A stretch of 64,000 nucleotides of DNA from Diaporthe sp. PMI_573 (Eukaryota > Ascomycota > Sordariomycetes > Diaporthales > Diaporthaceae): the NCBI GenBank assembly GCA_021399435.1, contig JAJTUP010000001.1, positions 1,550,001-1,614,000 of the forward strand, written 5' to 3'. Positions 24,952 through 36,730 of the stretch are shown in pieces. The notes under the pieces are model-generated. The model searched no databases and was not told where the DNA came from. It saw only the letters and a program-made list of their open reading frames with translations. The position numbers and the translations under genes were made by a program. How positions within the stretch are numbered: position 1 is the first letter of the stretch; each line of letters opens with the position of its first letter.

Positions 24952-25731
24952 AGTCAATGTCGCTCTGGGAAATATGTGGACTGCGGGCACTGGGCGCTGG
25001 AGGCAAGCAGTGATGAAGTAGTATGATGAATTTAACGACCTTATGTGACCACCCACACCTTTCCAGTTTGTAGGGATTATTACCAAGTCCATCTCACACT
25101 TACAATATGGTTCAGGAATATTAGGGTTGCCTTGTACATGAGCAGCATTACAGATGGCGCCATAGGATGTAAGCTGGAGTCTCAAATGCTTCACTCATCT
25201 GTTCCCTGACCAAGTCTGTTATTCTATTCATATCATGGGCTATTCACATAGCTGAGAAACAATGTGCGAGTTTGACCCTTAGGAAAAGAGCGACATTGAA
25301 GCGCTTCACTGGGAATCCTACTGGACTGGCATAAGAATATTCCTGATTGCTGTGAATTCCCAGTGTCCAAGAAATGTAACCTTCACCCCTTTCGAGTTTC
25401 TTAGTGTCTGACCTCTTGATTCTTTTGGATAGAGTATCCCTGTGCTTCTGTGTGAAGGAGACTCATAACCCATCAAATTCACCTTTCTGCGCCTATTCAC
25501 TACACAGACGACTGAATTCACCAGATTTGAGTATTATTTAAAGCCAAACTGGACTTCAGAATTCTCAGAGACAATTTCCTCGTTCTACTCTCAGTACCTT
25601 CGACAACAAACAGACAACTGTGATCGTACAGGTGCCCAGCCTTCCTATCGTTGCCTCTCTACTACGCACACCAACACGTCCCACAACACAACGTTGACCT
25701 TCTCTACCAGCAATTGACGAAAAATATCACG
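24952..25731. other. gene-free stretch
   Basis: No supported gene. A minus-strand open frame at 24484-25194 is a shadow of the bZIP exon. Confidence 0.5.
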
Positions 25732-26443
25732 ATGCAAGCCCCAATCACCATCATCTTGTCAGCGTTTCTGCTGTTCTCTGGCGCCATGGGATCATTCCTC
25801 AACGTCATGAACAAGTGCAGCTTTCCCGTCTACTGCATGGCCGCCCGGAGCGACCCTCCCGTTGGTGAGCTATAGCCAGGAGGTTCTGTGCTAGTGGAAC
25901 TGGCTGACATCTTCAAGGTTCCTCTACTCCCATCCACGCGGTCGCCGCCGGCGCAACCTGGCAGTCCCCTCTGGAGGCCAGAAATGTAAGATGAAAATGT
26001 TTCGGTTTTCGCAACTGGGACGATCGTCTTGAGCATAGTAACATTCGATGGTAAATTTGGTCACTAACTTCTTTCTGCAGAACAACATCGGGGCTGTCAT
26101 GAAGTGCTCCCCAGACAAGAACATCCCAAGCACCAACCAGTACCAGTTGGAGTTGACCGTCCACCCCAACGGCCAGTCTTGGCTTGACCTCTCGATCGTC
26201 AACGGGCAGCCTTTCACTCCCTACCCGCGCGCGGCCTATTTTCCCTCCATGGGGTCCAAGTGCAGCAAGCTCCAGTGCACTCCGGGAGATCACTCCTGCG
26301 AGTGGTGTCCGAGCGTTGGACAGACGACCTGCACCCCTCCTCGCTACATTGTCTGCGATACCACCTCGGCGGACGCTTGGATGTACCTCTGCGCTTATGG
26401 TCGGAAGGATACTTGGCAGGAAGTTCAGCGGGATTGTTCTTGA
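25732..26443 (+). CDS. small secreted BYS1-domain / thaumatin-like protein
   Basis: A predicted secreted protein of 187 residues from three exons (25732-25864, 25918-25985, 26081-26443; introns of 53 and 95 bases). The signal peptide is MQAPITIILSAFLLFSGAMG. Then come NKCSFPVYCMA, AVAAGATWQSPL and a core NNIGAVMKCSP...QLELTV...WLDLSIVNG-P-F. These are the patterns of the Blastomyces yeast-phase-specific (BYS1) and antigenic thaumatin-like family. The C-terminus is rich in Cys (at least ten in the mature protein), fitting a disulphide-bonded extracellular protein. Roles of this family are mostly unknown; some are cell-wall or antigenic proteins. It may be a candidate effector, but that is inference. 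Confidence 0.82.
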
Positions 26444-27703
26444 TGGTCCTCGGATGGCGCTGCGTTCGACCCGGATGGTGGCGGTCCACGAATGCTGCTG
26501 TAGGGCTCGGCTAGCCTCTCAATTGTGCGTCGAATGATCATGGTACACGCACAGTCTACATATTTCTATAGTCAGGAATGAAAAGCAATGGCACCTTAGG
26601 CTTTGGTAACACATGGCACGGTCAGTCGATCACTGGCGACTGTGTGTCCCATACACTCAAACGTAGTATAATCATAGGCGGCATATGCCATTTGTCTTTT
26701 TGTCAGCGCAGTAACTGCACACGCGATAATTCTTACCGTGTCAGCGAGGTCAACCCCGAACGATACCTGCGAGTCTCATGAGTACTGTATTCCAATCGAA
26801 TGCCCCATTATGGGGTCTTGTTCATGAATCACTTTCGTTACGCCTGCGCGATACAAGGGCCCTTAGCTCTGGACATTCAGGTCGGGGCATGATCTGGACG
26901 TTCTGCAGTCGTAAAAACTTGATCCTTAAGTCCCGGCCTCGAGCATCATCTATATGTGAAGCCAATTATATTGTGCTTTGGGTCGGATGCCGCTCTCAAT
27001 GAAACCTTTGCAAAATTGAATGGTTGCCCGAGGATTTATGGCTGGTGCAAATGCTGGTAATTGGAGGGGTTGCATCTGGTTTCACATTCCAAAATGATTA
27101 GTCGTAGCAAGATTCCGGCAGTTGATGCAAAGCGGCGTGAGGCTCTGAATGCTCGGTTGCTCCGGGATGAGGGATCCTATGTGATAGGAATTGTGCTTCT
27201 TTTAATTGTGCTACGACAATACGTGCCGCGAACATACGGCTACCCCTTTTTGTCATCATTGCTTGGCAGAGCATCTGCACATGTCTCGGTGATCACTCTG
27301 TCCATCCGGACAGGCCGGTGAACTCAAATGGATGTAGAAGCTGTATGTCACTGCATTTCCAGCCTCTGCGGGCTTTATCATTCGGCCAAGCATAAAACCC
27401 TGTTTAATGAATACGGAAAGCATCAAAATGACGCGACCTTCTTCACGTGGCCGCCAAATTTCAGCTGCAGCACAATAAGGAGATCGAAGATTTATATATA
27501 CATGGGCATTGTCAGCTTAGACTCCCATTCTCCGAGAGCGAGGCGAGTGTTTGTTAACAAGATCTGCTCTATAGGACTAAGTGATGCTCCTTGCAGAAGG
27601 CTGACGGAGTTCATGTCCTCCGGTCCCAGCTCATCTAATTGTATCTTTAAACTCCTGCTGGCTTGCCTCGTTCTGTCATTATCGCTACTCAGCATCAGTC
27701 AGC
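26444..27703. other. gene-free stretch of 1.3 kb
   Basis: No supported gene; several short frames without motifs. Confidence 0.5.
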
Positions 27704-29428
27704 ATGACAGTCATGGATATTATTGTTTCCGCTTTGTCAATTAGCCATGTCGCCCAGCATTATGTTCTTGCAGCAGCAGCGTTGCCGAGTCATCCTACAG
27801 TGAATACGGATCATGAGCCAACAGTTCGAGATGTCGCCCATGTGGATGCTAAGCTGGGTTGGCGAGTTGCAAGCTCTCGGAGTGACGGAAACTCCGGCAA
27901 CCCAGACCACGTCGGCAGATCTCTCACCAAGATGGCAGACACCAGTCAGTGGTCTGACTGGCTTGGCGAGCAGACATGCACGCCAATTGCTAAGACGCAG
28001 CCGACATCGCTCGACCAGCTTGTGGCCACCATCAACAATGCGGGTGGAAAGAAGCAGCGCGTGCGGGCTGTAGGGTCTGGACACTCGACATCCGACATCA
28101 CTCGCACTGATGGTGCTATCCTCATCGACCCACACCAAATGGCCGCTATCATGGACTTTGACACTACAACACTCAACCAGCGCGCCAGCGGTACAAATCT
28201 CATCCGGGTCCAGAGCGGCATTCTGATCAAAGATCTGAACCAACAGCTCGATGAACGCGGCCTTGCGCTGGTGCATATGCCCGCCTATGATGGACAGACA
28301 ATATCTGGGGCTATGAGCACCGGAACTCATGGGTCCGGTGCAAAATGGGGTCCAATGGCCAGCATGCTGCGGTCCATCGTGATGGTCGTCGAGAATGGGA
28401 CCGTTTTTCAAATCGAGCCGGCCAGTGGCGCCATCACAGACCCGTCAAAGTTCCCCGGCACGTTACCCGAAGCTCCAGGTATACCTGTGATTCTCCTCCA
28501 AAACGACGACTGGTTCCATGCTGCTCAGGTGTCGATGGGTTGCCTGGGCGTCATATACTCGTACACGATCGAAGTGACAGCCGCCTTCCACGTATCGGAG
28601 AACCGCACAGCAGTTCGGTGGGAGGACATCAAGAGCCAGTTTGCACCCGAAGCATTCAACCCGCTGCCGGCTCCCCTGGCCCACTGGGACCATTTCGAGT
28701 TGGTCGTGAGCCCGTACACGAGCGGCGACGACGACAAACACCCCTGCATCTGGGTCGAGCGCGCCCGGGTCGGCAACACAGCGAAACGCGGCGCACGGCA
28801 GGACTTTTGGGGTCGCATACTCGAGGACGTCGGCATCCTCTTCACAGGCGTGTTGGACGACATCCTCAACATCTTCCCGCGGCTGGCGCCGTCCTCGATC
28901 AACACGGCGATGGAGTCGCTGACGACTGACGACGCCCCATACATCGACAGCAGCTACACCGTATTCAAGGTGCTCGACTCGGAACTCGAGCTCAGAGCGC
29001 ACGCTATCGAGCTCCATTTCCCGGCCGAAAATCTCGTTGCGACGATTGACAAGCTGATGGCCACGTTCCAGACCATCGCGGACCAGAAGAATCTTTATGT
29101 TGCTGGGCCCGTCGGCATCCGGTTCGTCGCGGCTTCGGACGCGCTGCTTGCGCCGCAGACTGGGCAGCTGACGGCCACGGCAGAAATGAGTAACATTGTG
29201 GGAATCAAGAAGGGCGAGGAGTTGCTTCAAGATGTGAAGAGTGCCATGTCTTCGGCAGATGGGTCTATAAGGGTGCACTGGGGCTTGGACTTGGACACCG
29301 TCACTGCACAGGACGCGCGTGACTGGTATGGGGCAAACTTGGACAATTGGTTGAATGTGTATCGGGAAGCGAATGCCAACGGAATGTTCAATAATAGGTT
29401 TACGGAAAGGATAGGTATCACAGTCTAA
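27704..29428 (+). CDS. FAD-linked oxidase, D-arabinono-1,4-lactone / L-gulonolactone oxidase-like
   Basis: An FAD-dependent oxidoreductase of the PCMH fold, related to sugar-lactone oxidases that form (erythro)ascorbate. It has a single exon of 574 residues. After a hydrophobic, possibly secreted or membrane-anchored N-terminus there is the FAD-binding domain: VRAVGSGHSTSDI, in which the His is the residue that carries FAD covalently in this family, then GLALVHMPAYDGQTISGAMSTGTHGSG. The C-terminal ALO-like domain ends in VHWGLDLD...WYGANLDNWLNVYREAN...NNRF. It is longer than typical yeast ALO. The natural substrate is uncertain. A zinc alcohol dehydrogenase lies 1.4 kb downstream on the same strand. 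Confidence 0.85.
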   Translation: MTVMDIIVSALSISHVAQHYVLAAAALPSHPTVNTDHEPTVRDVAHVDAKLGWRVASSRSDGNSGNPDHVGRSLTKMADTSQWSDWLGEQTCTPIAKTQPTSLDQLVATINNAGGKKQRVRAVGSGHSTSDITRTDGAILIDPHQMAAIMDFDTTTLNQRASGTNLIRVQSGILIKDLNQQLDERGLALVHMPAYDGQTISGAMSTGTHGSGAKWGPMASMLRSIVMVVENGTVFQIEPASGAITDPSKFPGTLPEAPGIPVILLQNDDWFHAAQVSMGCLGVIYSYTIEVTAAFHVSENRTAVRWEDIKSQFAPEAFNPLPAPLAHWDHFELVVSPYTSGDDDKHPCIWVERARVGNTAKRGARQDFWGRILEDVGILFTGVLDDILNIFPRLAPSSINTAMESLTTDDAPYIDSSYTVFKVLDSELELRAHAIELHFPAENLVATIDKLMATFQTIADQKNLYVAGPVGIRFVAASDALLAPQTGQLTATAEMSNIVGIKKGEELLQDVKSAMSSADGSIRVHWGLDLDTVTAQDARDWYGANLDNWLNVYREANANGMFNNRFTERIGITV

Positions 29429-30845
29429 TGATATCTTCATTCCGTGCTTGCATGTGAGTCGGATACAAAGTTGTAATTAATATAGGTTCCAGGTTGTTAG
29501 AATTAAGGGAAGAACACATATTTAATATCTGAGCGAGAAGCTGTCGTGACTCACAATTTCCAATAACTCGAGCGATTTATTCTGACTTGAAGTGATCACG
29601 GCAACAGTGATGCTGCTGGCAAGGAGTCGCCATCAAGTCGACTTGTGGTACCGCAGGCAAGCCGGTCGAAGCTGAACTGTAAGTACCGGCATAGAACAAA
29701 CTGATGGCCAAGTCGATTGGATGCGCTTGCCTGGCGAGCAAGAAACATGGTATCAAGATTAGATGCACGACCGGGGTTCGGACGACCAGTCACAAAGCTT
29801 GATATTGCACAAATGTTTGAGAATTGTGGGAGAGTGTCTGACAATGCGACCTGGCTTGCACGGTGGACTTACGTTAGGAACCCTCAGGGTCGGCGTGGCT
29901 GCAACCCTGAGAGTACCGTAGCCGGCTGAGTATGATATGATCATAAGAGGCCCCCCTCAGATTGGCGTGTATATCGTTTGTGGTTATGCGCAAGGATGCT
30001 CGGAAGAGCTAAGCAGCTACTGTGTACCTTTCGTGGATCAAACAAGCCGAGGGAAGTCATCCGCCAAAGCGAAATGGTTTTCAATAAAATGGTGTATATC
30101 GCGCACGCTGAGATTCCAATAACGCCCCAGTCACAATGTGTTCCAAATAATACCATTGTCTCGCATAAGCGCATGAACCTCTTCGGATTGATCACCGGAA
30201 GGGAGTGCTCCTCGGCTCTGCTTGTCAAATTCGCAATCTATTGTCCTGCCAAAATTCGGTGAATCATGGCTGGGAGCGATAAGCAACAAACAACCAAGCT
30301 TCGTCACGGAATGGATGTTCATCCGAAGAGACCGCGATAACAAGGGGGGACCTGATTCAAGGGCACCCCTCACCTCGGGTCACGGGTGGTGGGGCACAAT
30401 CCTACGCATATCCACGCGGCTCACCGGATACGGATGCACGTGAGGGGGGATTCCGCGGGCTGGGCACGGTAGGTTTAATGATAGCTCGGCCGTAAACAAG
30501 GCCCGTTCGCTAGCTGCGCCTTGCCCTAACACGCCCATGTGGCCGGGATGCCGGGATATGTGACTTGGCTAGCGATCTGGCCTGTCCAGCCAGCCAGTCT
30601 GGGCGCCGGACGCACCTGGGAAATCCTTCCTCCGCTTCAAACGAGACGCGGTTTCGAGTCCCGCGGCTGTTCCAAGCAACCGCGCGACCCCGTGTAGCAT
30701 CAGGATAGTCCACCCAGTCATCGGGGCCCACATCTGCCGCCCTCCTGCCCGAAGGTCACGAACACATAAATCCCTCGCTTCTCGTGAACGATCACTGCGG
30801 ATTCCTTCCTCTGTCTTGTTGATTTGTTAACGTGATTTCGCAAAA
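29429..30845. other. gene-free stretch of 1.4 kb
   Basis: No supported gene. The 30350-30760 part is GC-rich and probably the promoter of the ADH gene. Confidence 0.5.
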
Positions 30846-32128
30846 ATGAATGGCAAGATAGATACGTATAGAGCCGCCGTGGTGACAGTAAGTGGCACCC
30901 ATGGGCACCCATATGAAGGCTTGTGCAGAGCCTCCTGAGCCCAACATGATGGCCCCGTTGCTAAGTGAGCCAAGAGCTGACACAGGACTGCAGCAACAGG
31001 GCATACCTCCCAAGATCGAGGTTCAATCACTGCCCATACCAAAACCCGGACCAAATGATGTCCTCGTCCGGCTGAACCTCACCTCCCTCTGCGGCACGGA
31101 CTGCACGCAAGCCGCAGGCCATCTCGGCCCCACAAAGCCCGTCCTGGGCCACGAGGGCATCGGCCGCGTCGAGCTCCTGGGGAGCAACGTCTCGTCATAC
31201 GACCCGACCATCCAGGTAGGCCAGCGGGTCGGCGTTGCATGGACGCGGGACTTCTGTGGCAGCTGCGCGTTCTGCACCAACCTGGCACAGGACGGCGAGA
31301 CGCGGTGCGCGACGAAGCCGCACTCCGGAACCGCCGTTGAGGGCACCTTTGCGCAGTACACGCTCGTCCCGGCACGGTACCTGCTGAGGATCCCGGACGA
31401 CCAATTCGGAGACGTGGCGGATGAGATTGTCGCCCCGGTGCTCTGTGGGGGCGTCACGGCTTACAAGGCGATCAAGTCTATCCCTGACTTGACCCCGGGC
31501 CAGTGGATCGTGGTGAGCGGCGGCGGCGGTGGCGTTGGTGCGTTCGCCGTGTCGTTTGGCAAGGCGATGGGTTATCGGGTAATTGCAACTGACGCAGGCC
31601 CTGGCAAGGGGAGCTACGCCCTCGAGGAGGGTGCGGAGCATTACATCGATATCACTTCACCAGAGGTCGCGGCTGCCGGCGTGGGCGAGACGGTGAAGAG
31701 TCTGACCGGGGGCCTGGGAGCAAGTGCGGTAATTGTGTGCGCAGGCGCGCCGGCAGCATATCAATCGGCTCTGGACATGCTTGCGCCTTTTGGCACGCTG
31801 ATGAGCGTTGGCATACCACCTCCCGGGGGTGTGTTCAACGTGCATCCCTTGATGTTCATTGCGTCTGGGTGGAGGATCATGGGCTCTGCGGTCGGTACAC
31901 GACGAGATACGCTGGAGGCACTGGAGTTCATCAAGAGAGGCCTGGTCAAACCCAAGGTGCAGTGGGCAGAGCTGGATCGGTTAGCCGAGCTAATGGATGA
32001 TGTTGGCAAGGGCAAGGTACGTGGCTCCAAGAGAACACAGCTCTGAAGACACAGGTGTGGTAGTCGAGGTGCTAACGGTTTCGATCTAGGTCCAAGGGAA
32101 GTATGTCATAAACCTGGATAAGGCCTGA
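30846..32128 (+). CDS. zinc-dependent alcohol dehydrogenase (MDR family)
   Basis: A medium-chain alcohol dehydrogenase that oxidises alcohols or reduces aldehydes with NAD(P). The best model has three exons: 30846-30887, 30994-32016 and 32090-32128, giving 367 residues, the usual size. The first exon (MNGKIDTYRAAVVT) gives the N-terminus expected for the family. The first intron could also end at 30999, or the gene could start at 30901 without that exon. CGTDC has the catalytic-zinc Cys and GHEGIG the zinc His. A structural zinc cluster is FCGSCAFC...C. The cofactor loop is SGGGGGVGAFA. The last exon (VQGKYVINLDKA) fits the usual C-terminus. The substrate is not known. Confidence 0.85.
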
Positions 32129-33686
32129 CCTTGAGGCAGGCAGCATGGCGGTCGTCCACCATCGACACCTATTCAGCAATACTCCCAATTATGTCAATCG
32201 CCAAATCCAAATTTTGACCCATGACTCCCGCATTTGAAATAGTCTAGCCCATGCATCGAATTTCACCTTCAGTATCGCCATTGTGGGCTGCAGGCAACGC
32301 TCATTTCTCCCAGCGAACAATGCAGTCACACGATCGGCATCTTGTAGAGACAAGATCTGGCTGGATGGGTCGTCACTGCCAGCAAAGGTGGGAGTGAAAG
32401 GAGGTCGGGGATCTCTCGGCCTCTGCTGGTCAAGCACGTGAAAAGATTCCAGCTGTCCTTGGGAGGCGTATCCATGGCCCCAGCCTCGCCGACTCGCTCA
32501 AGTAGTCACATTAGATGCGCCGACAATTGTGACATTGGACAAAGTTCTGCGACGGCAGTTATCCACTACCAAAACGCGGGTGACATTGGCTGTCATCCTT
32601 CGTGATCCGCAGCACGATGGAGAAGGCCAGTGTCTCATCTGAATTTGCTAGCCTCTGAAAGTTCTGCAAGATGGGCAAGACTCTAGCCGAGACCGTTAGA
32701 AACGTGAGGGAAGATTCTCACCCACATTTCGGCTGGTAATGAGTCTGGTCCCCTGGATATTTGGTTTCTCTAGTGCGTTTAGGAGACACAAAGCAGGTGG
32801 CAAATCGCCCAGTCATGCTGTCCTGGTTCGAATAGGGCTTGATTAAAAAACTGAAATGCCTCAAGCGCGACTATATGACTTATGTGTACTTCTCGCAAGT
32901 CAAGCAGTTGGTCTGGTCTTGGATATGGGCAAGGTATTTATATCCGTGGCCAACACGCTGGAGGAATGCTTTCATGTCTGTTCAAAGAATGCATGGCAAA
33001 TCCATGGGGAAGGGTAAGGGCTTGCATTAATTGACCACGAGTTGAACTACGAGCAGTGTGAAGAGCTTCCAGTATCTCCATAACCATCAACTACTGGTAC
33101 ACATGAGCTACTATATTGCTGCGAATAAAGACATGTTGGAGTAGGCTGGCTTTGATGGAGTCACTAGCAGATTATGTGTCTGAGAGTCTAGCATGTAGAA
33201 ATAGGATTGCAAAGCACAGAACTGATTTGCTTGTCGATTTGAGCCAACATCCAATTCAGTCCATAGCAGTGAGGCGGGTCAGAAGCAAAGTATATCCACA
33301 CGCGGTCCACCTTTATGGTGCAACGTGAGAACTCACCTTACGGTGATGGGTCCTGAACTGTTTAATACTGTAGCCATAACGGTTCAAATGTTGTCTGGGG
33401 TTGCCACGAAAGGTCATAGCAGACACTGAGACTTGTGTCACATTGTTCGGCGGCCGAGATGCCTCTTGAGTGTCACTTCATGGTTACTAAAGTTTAAATC
33501 AGATGAATCAATGCGTTGGTATATGTGAGGGCGATGCTATGGACGTAAAGTAGGCAGGTTCACTGACGAAGAGCGACATAGATACAGGTATGAAAGTATT
33601 GACAAGATTGGATGCTGAGACAAGTCCCTATCTTCCCGTTTGGACATGAAATGACTTTGAAACATCAACAAGTTAGGATGTTTTGC
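32129..33686. other. gene-free stretch of 1.6 kb
   Basis: No supported gene on either strand. Confidence 0.5.
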
Positions 33687-34421
33687 TCATATTCGCCGCA
33701 AAACCGAAAGTCGCCTGGAAGCACCGCTCGTTACCGGAGTCACAGGCGCCGCTGTCCCATTCGAGCCGGTAGCAACTGTCGAAGATGTATTTGATGCATT
33801 GGCAGGGAACTGCTCGCCTTGATCCCACTACGAAGAAAACGAACAAGGTTAGCTGACATGGATGACTTATAACAGACGCGGCGAGCACCGCCCAAACAAG
33901 AGAAATGGCGGGAGGGTAGGCGTCCACTTACGTGTTCTACAATGCAGCCCGCTTCCCACCTGAACCTGTCGACAACATCTCCGATCCCGCTCGCCTGATA
34001 GTTCAAGAAGCCTTGAGGGTCGATATATTTCGTTCGAAGGACTGTGATCTGGGTGCCTGGCCAGACAGGACAGAGGAAGTCCAAGGCGGCGTTGGGGCCG
34101 TCCGCGGCGAATGGGTTATGATTCTGCCAGAGGTCAGCACACCGCTCTGCGAGAGGGCGACATACGAGTGTGACGCACGATATAGGTTGAGGAGATGAAT
34201 TCGAAAGCAGCGGTCAGGTTCTTCTTCACCAAGAACTCATCGGCAAATTTGTTGAATCGCTGTTCAGTCTCGGCTGCTGTTGGTGGTGGGTTGATGGCCT
34301 GGCACGGGGGAGGCGTGACGCAGGATTGCCTTGCTGCTAGAACTCTCGTGGGAGGTTCAGGCAACGCGGAAGCTGGTAAGACCAACGCTGCCAGGAAGGG
34401 AACAACTAATGCGATCCACAT
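33687..34421 (-). CDS. secreted SnoaL-like domain protein
   Basis: A predicted secreted protein of 191 residues from three exons (34421-34179, 34123-33932, 33827-33687; introns of 55 and 104 bases). The signal peptide is MWIALVVPFLAALVLPASA. The middle has a SnoaL-like (NTF2-fold) pattern: FNKFADEFLVKKNLTAAFEFISSTYI joined to NHNPFAADGPNAALDFL. WEAGCIVEHWDQ comes later. Fungal proteins of this kind are related to polyketide-cyclase-like folds, but most have no known activity. The tail is Ser/Thr/Gly-rich. Its function is open. Confidence 0.75.
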
Positions 34422-35736
34422 ATTGTATGTTTGTGCGTCAAAGGATGATAATGGTGTCTGGATGTAAAGTTGCCGATACCGATCAGGACTTCCGTGGCAT
34501 CTGGGAGCGACCACACGGCCCAATATATAATCAAGTATCTGCTACAACGTCCCAGAAGTTGCGCAATGTGTAAATTGTACGGGGAAGAACAATGCTGTAA
34601 ATACAATCAACGGGAGTAGATTGAGTGGGACCGGGCGCTCGCTTCGGCAGGACCGCGCGCGGGATGAATCAGTGATAGGACCCGCGGTGGTTAGATCTCG
34701 GCAGGGCTGCCAAGCTCCCCACGCTCGAACTGGCAGAATGGCGTAGTATATCTTGGCGCCTCGGCGGTTACATGACAGAGACTTGGACTGGGAAAGGGGG
34801 CACCAAGGAACTGCTCGGTTTAGTGATCCAAGCACAAGTGTAGTTGTATGGATCCGGGATAATTAGTAGCCTCCGCCGATGTCACCCATAGTATGATGTG
34901 CCGTTCTAACTCCTCGTTCTTGGCCTACCTCCACATCAGATGACAGCTACAGAAAAAGCAGTGCCCCTCGGTGCCTTTTCGATTTGACACGGGCCGCTGT
35001 TGTGCTGGTAGTTTAACGGGTGCCTACTCGCCAACACACCTTATGGCAAGGCCCAGATCCACATTGCTGATTATCAAACTGCCGAAGATAAAGGCTGGTG
35101 TGTCGCTCCGAACCAGAGATTTTCTGTTCCGTCCGGGAAGCTCTACTACTCTTTGTGGGACGCGAAGGTCTGATTCCCCGGGAAGTGAAACGAGCCATTA
35201 AGGAGCATTGGAAACTTGCTAGCAAAGCCCGAATGTGCCAACGCAGGACACTTTCGACGGTCTGTCAAACCTTCAATCTGTTGTCTTCAAGAAACGAAAC
35301 ACGCGAGACGAGAACTGAGAGCAAGCTTACGCTGATATCATGGCAAAGTTGGTGTGGTGATTGAGGGTCCTGCAAGTTAGCGCAGCACGACCTTGAAACG
35401 ATGAGCCTCGGCAACCCACGGTAGAGGGTTTATCCCGGCTCTTGTCACCCGAGCCCGCCGATCAAGGCTTGAATCACGGAGGGGGCGCGCGCCTCTCCAG
35501 CACTGTTTGGGACTGAGAGCTTGCCAGGTAGCCACAAACGCGGATCAAGCTCGACCTGACAATTATCCTCATTCACTAGTTCGCTGCTCGCTTTCTCCGA
35601 GTAAACCAGATGGAAAGTCTGAGTTTGGCTTACATGCGGAGGAACATGCCTAGCGGTTAGGCCCACCACCCAGAGGCAATGAATGCTCCCTACATGGGAA
35701 CACTCCGTTGCAGTCGTTATTCAGGGCAGGCGGGCT
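34422..35736. other. gene-free stretch of 1.3 kb
   Basis: No supported gene. Confidence 0.5.
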
Positions 35737-36677
35737 TCATACAATACAAATATCTTCCAAGTCTGGAGCTTCACTTGTAGACTGCAGCCGCAGCGACCCG
35801 TCCCCAGCATGCACCAGCCTTATACCAAACCGTCTCAACCGAAACGCGCCTTCAACAAGATAGAGATCATCATTAGGCTCGGAGAATCGTCCCTTGAACG
35901 ACCCACATCGCTGCCACACAAGACCCCGATTTTCGGCCTCGTGGTACTCAAACGGGCGAACATTTTGTTTGAGGAGGAGCTCTGTCACGGATAAATCGAG
36001 GAGCCTTTGCGACACATGATCGCGACTGATATCTCAACAAGATACACAAGTGCGTGTATCCTATCGCCTATTCGTGATCTTGACCAGTCCAAATCCTCTG
36101 TTGTATCCCAATATAACTTGGCGCGTATCTGGCCATTGTGCTCGAGATGCAGGTAATAGTCATCTGTACGCGATTCGAGCAAAGCTGCTCGAACATACAT
36201 CCGACAACCTCTTAAGGTTAAGGCGCGCCCCACTTCGTCAAGTTTGGAGGTGTCAATGCTAGTCTCTGCCATATAGGGAACAGCAGCTCCTCGCTGAATG
36301 GTGCTCGTGTCCATAAAACTCGCAGGACACGACCTTCCCACACAGCTTAGAGGTGACCACGATGGTATCGGACGCTTTGTAACTAAGCGCCACGTGATAT
36401 CTCCTTCAATAAGAATGCCCTACCAACAGAGAGCTCGAGTCCAGCCTCTGAAATTCCACACTCCAGAGTGACACACAACTCCTTTGAACTGAGGCTTGGA
36501 TGCGAAGGCATCCGTGATACCTGCGAAGGCAGCTACGCGGTCGTCTGCAACTGTGACTGCGGTCTGGATGTAACGTTGAAGGAAATATTCCCAGCCTTCC
36601 ATTGGACTGTTTGATGTGGCACTAGGAATCAACATCCATTTCATGCGTCCCAGAAAACCATGCCAAGGAATCAACAT
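35737..36677 (-). pseudogene. decayed HET-like gene, C-terminal part
   Basis: On the minus strand the frame from 36677 reads GITDAF, GVWNF and then W-TAG. It runs on after the stop in the same frame with PIPSWSPLSC, then shifts frame near 36000. The order 'GI-AF ... G-W ... PSWS' is that of the part C-terminal to the HET domain in fungal heterokaryon-incompatibility proteins. The N-terminal HET domain itself is absent: the DJ-1/PfpI gene ends only about 50 bases upstream, at 36731. I take it as a truncated remnant with a nonsense codon and a frameshift. An intron removing the stop would be too short (41 bases). The identification rests on weak patterns. Confidence 0.42.
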
Positions 36678-36730
36678 CGATTTGCTGAACCCCGAGTGCG
36701 AAGGAGTTGAAGATAGTAATAAGGAGCTGT

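Noticed and set aside
24484..25194. 236-codon minus-strand frame over the bZIP gene
   Set aside because: Antisense shadow of the DUF3425 exon.
28463..29440. 325-codon open frame antisense to the FAD-linked oxidase
   Set aside because: Shadow of the real gene's GC-rich codons; no pattern of its own.
32800..32840. GGTTCGAAT, a T-arm-like sequence, as sign of a tRNA
   Set aside because: No acceptor stem, D arm or anticodon arm can be formed around it.
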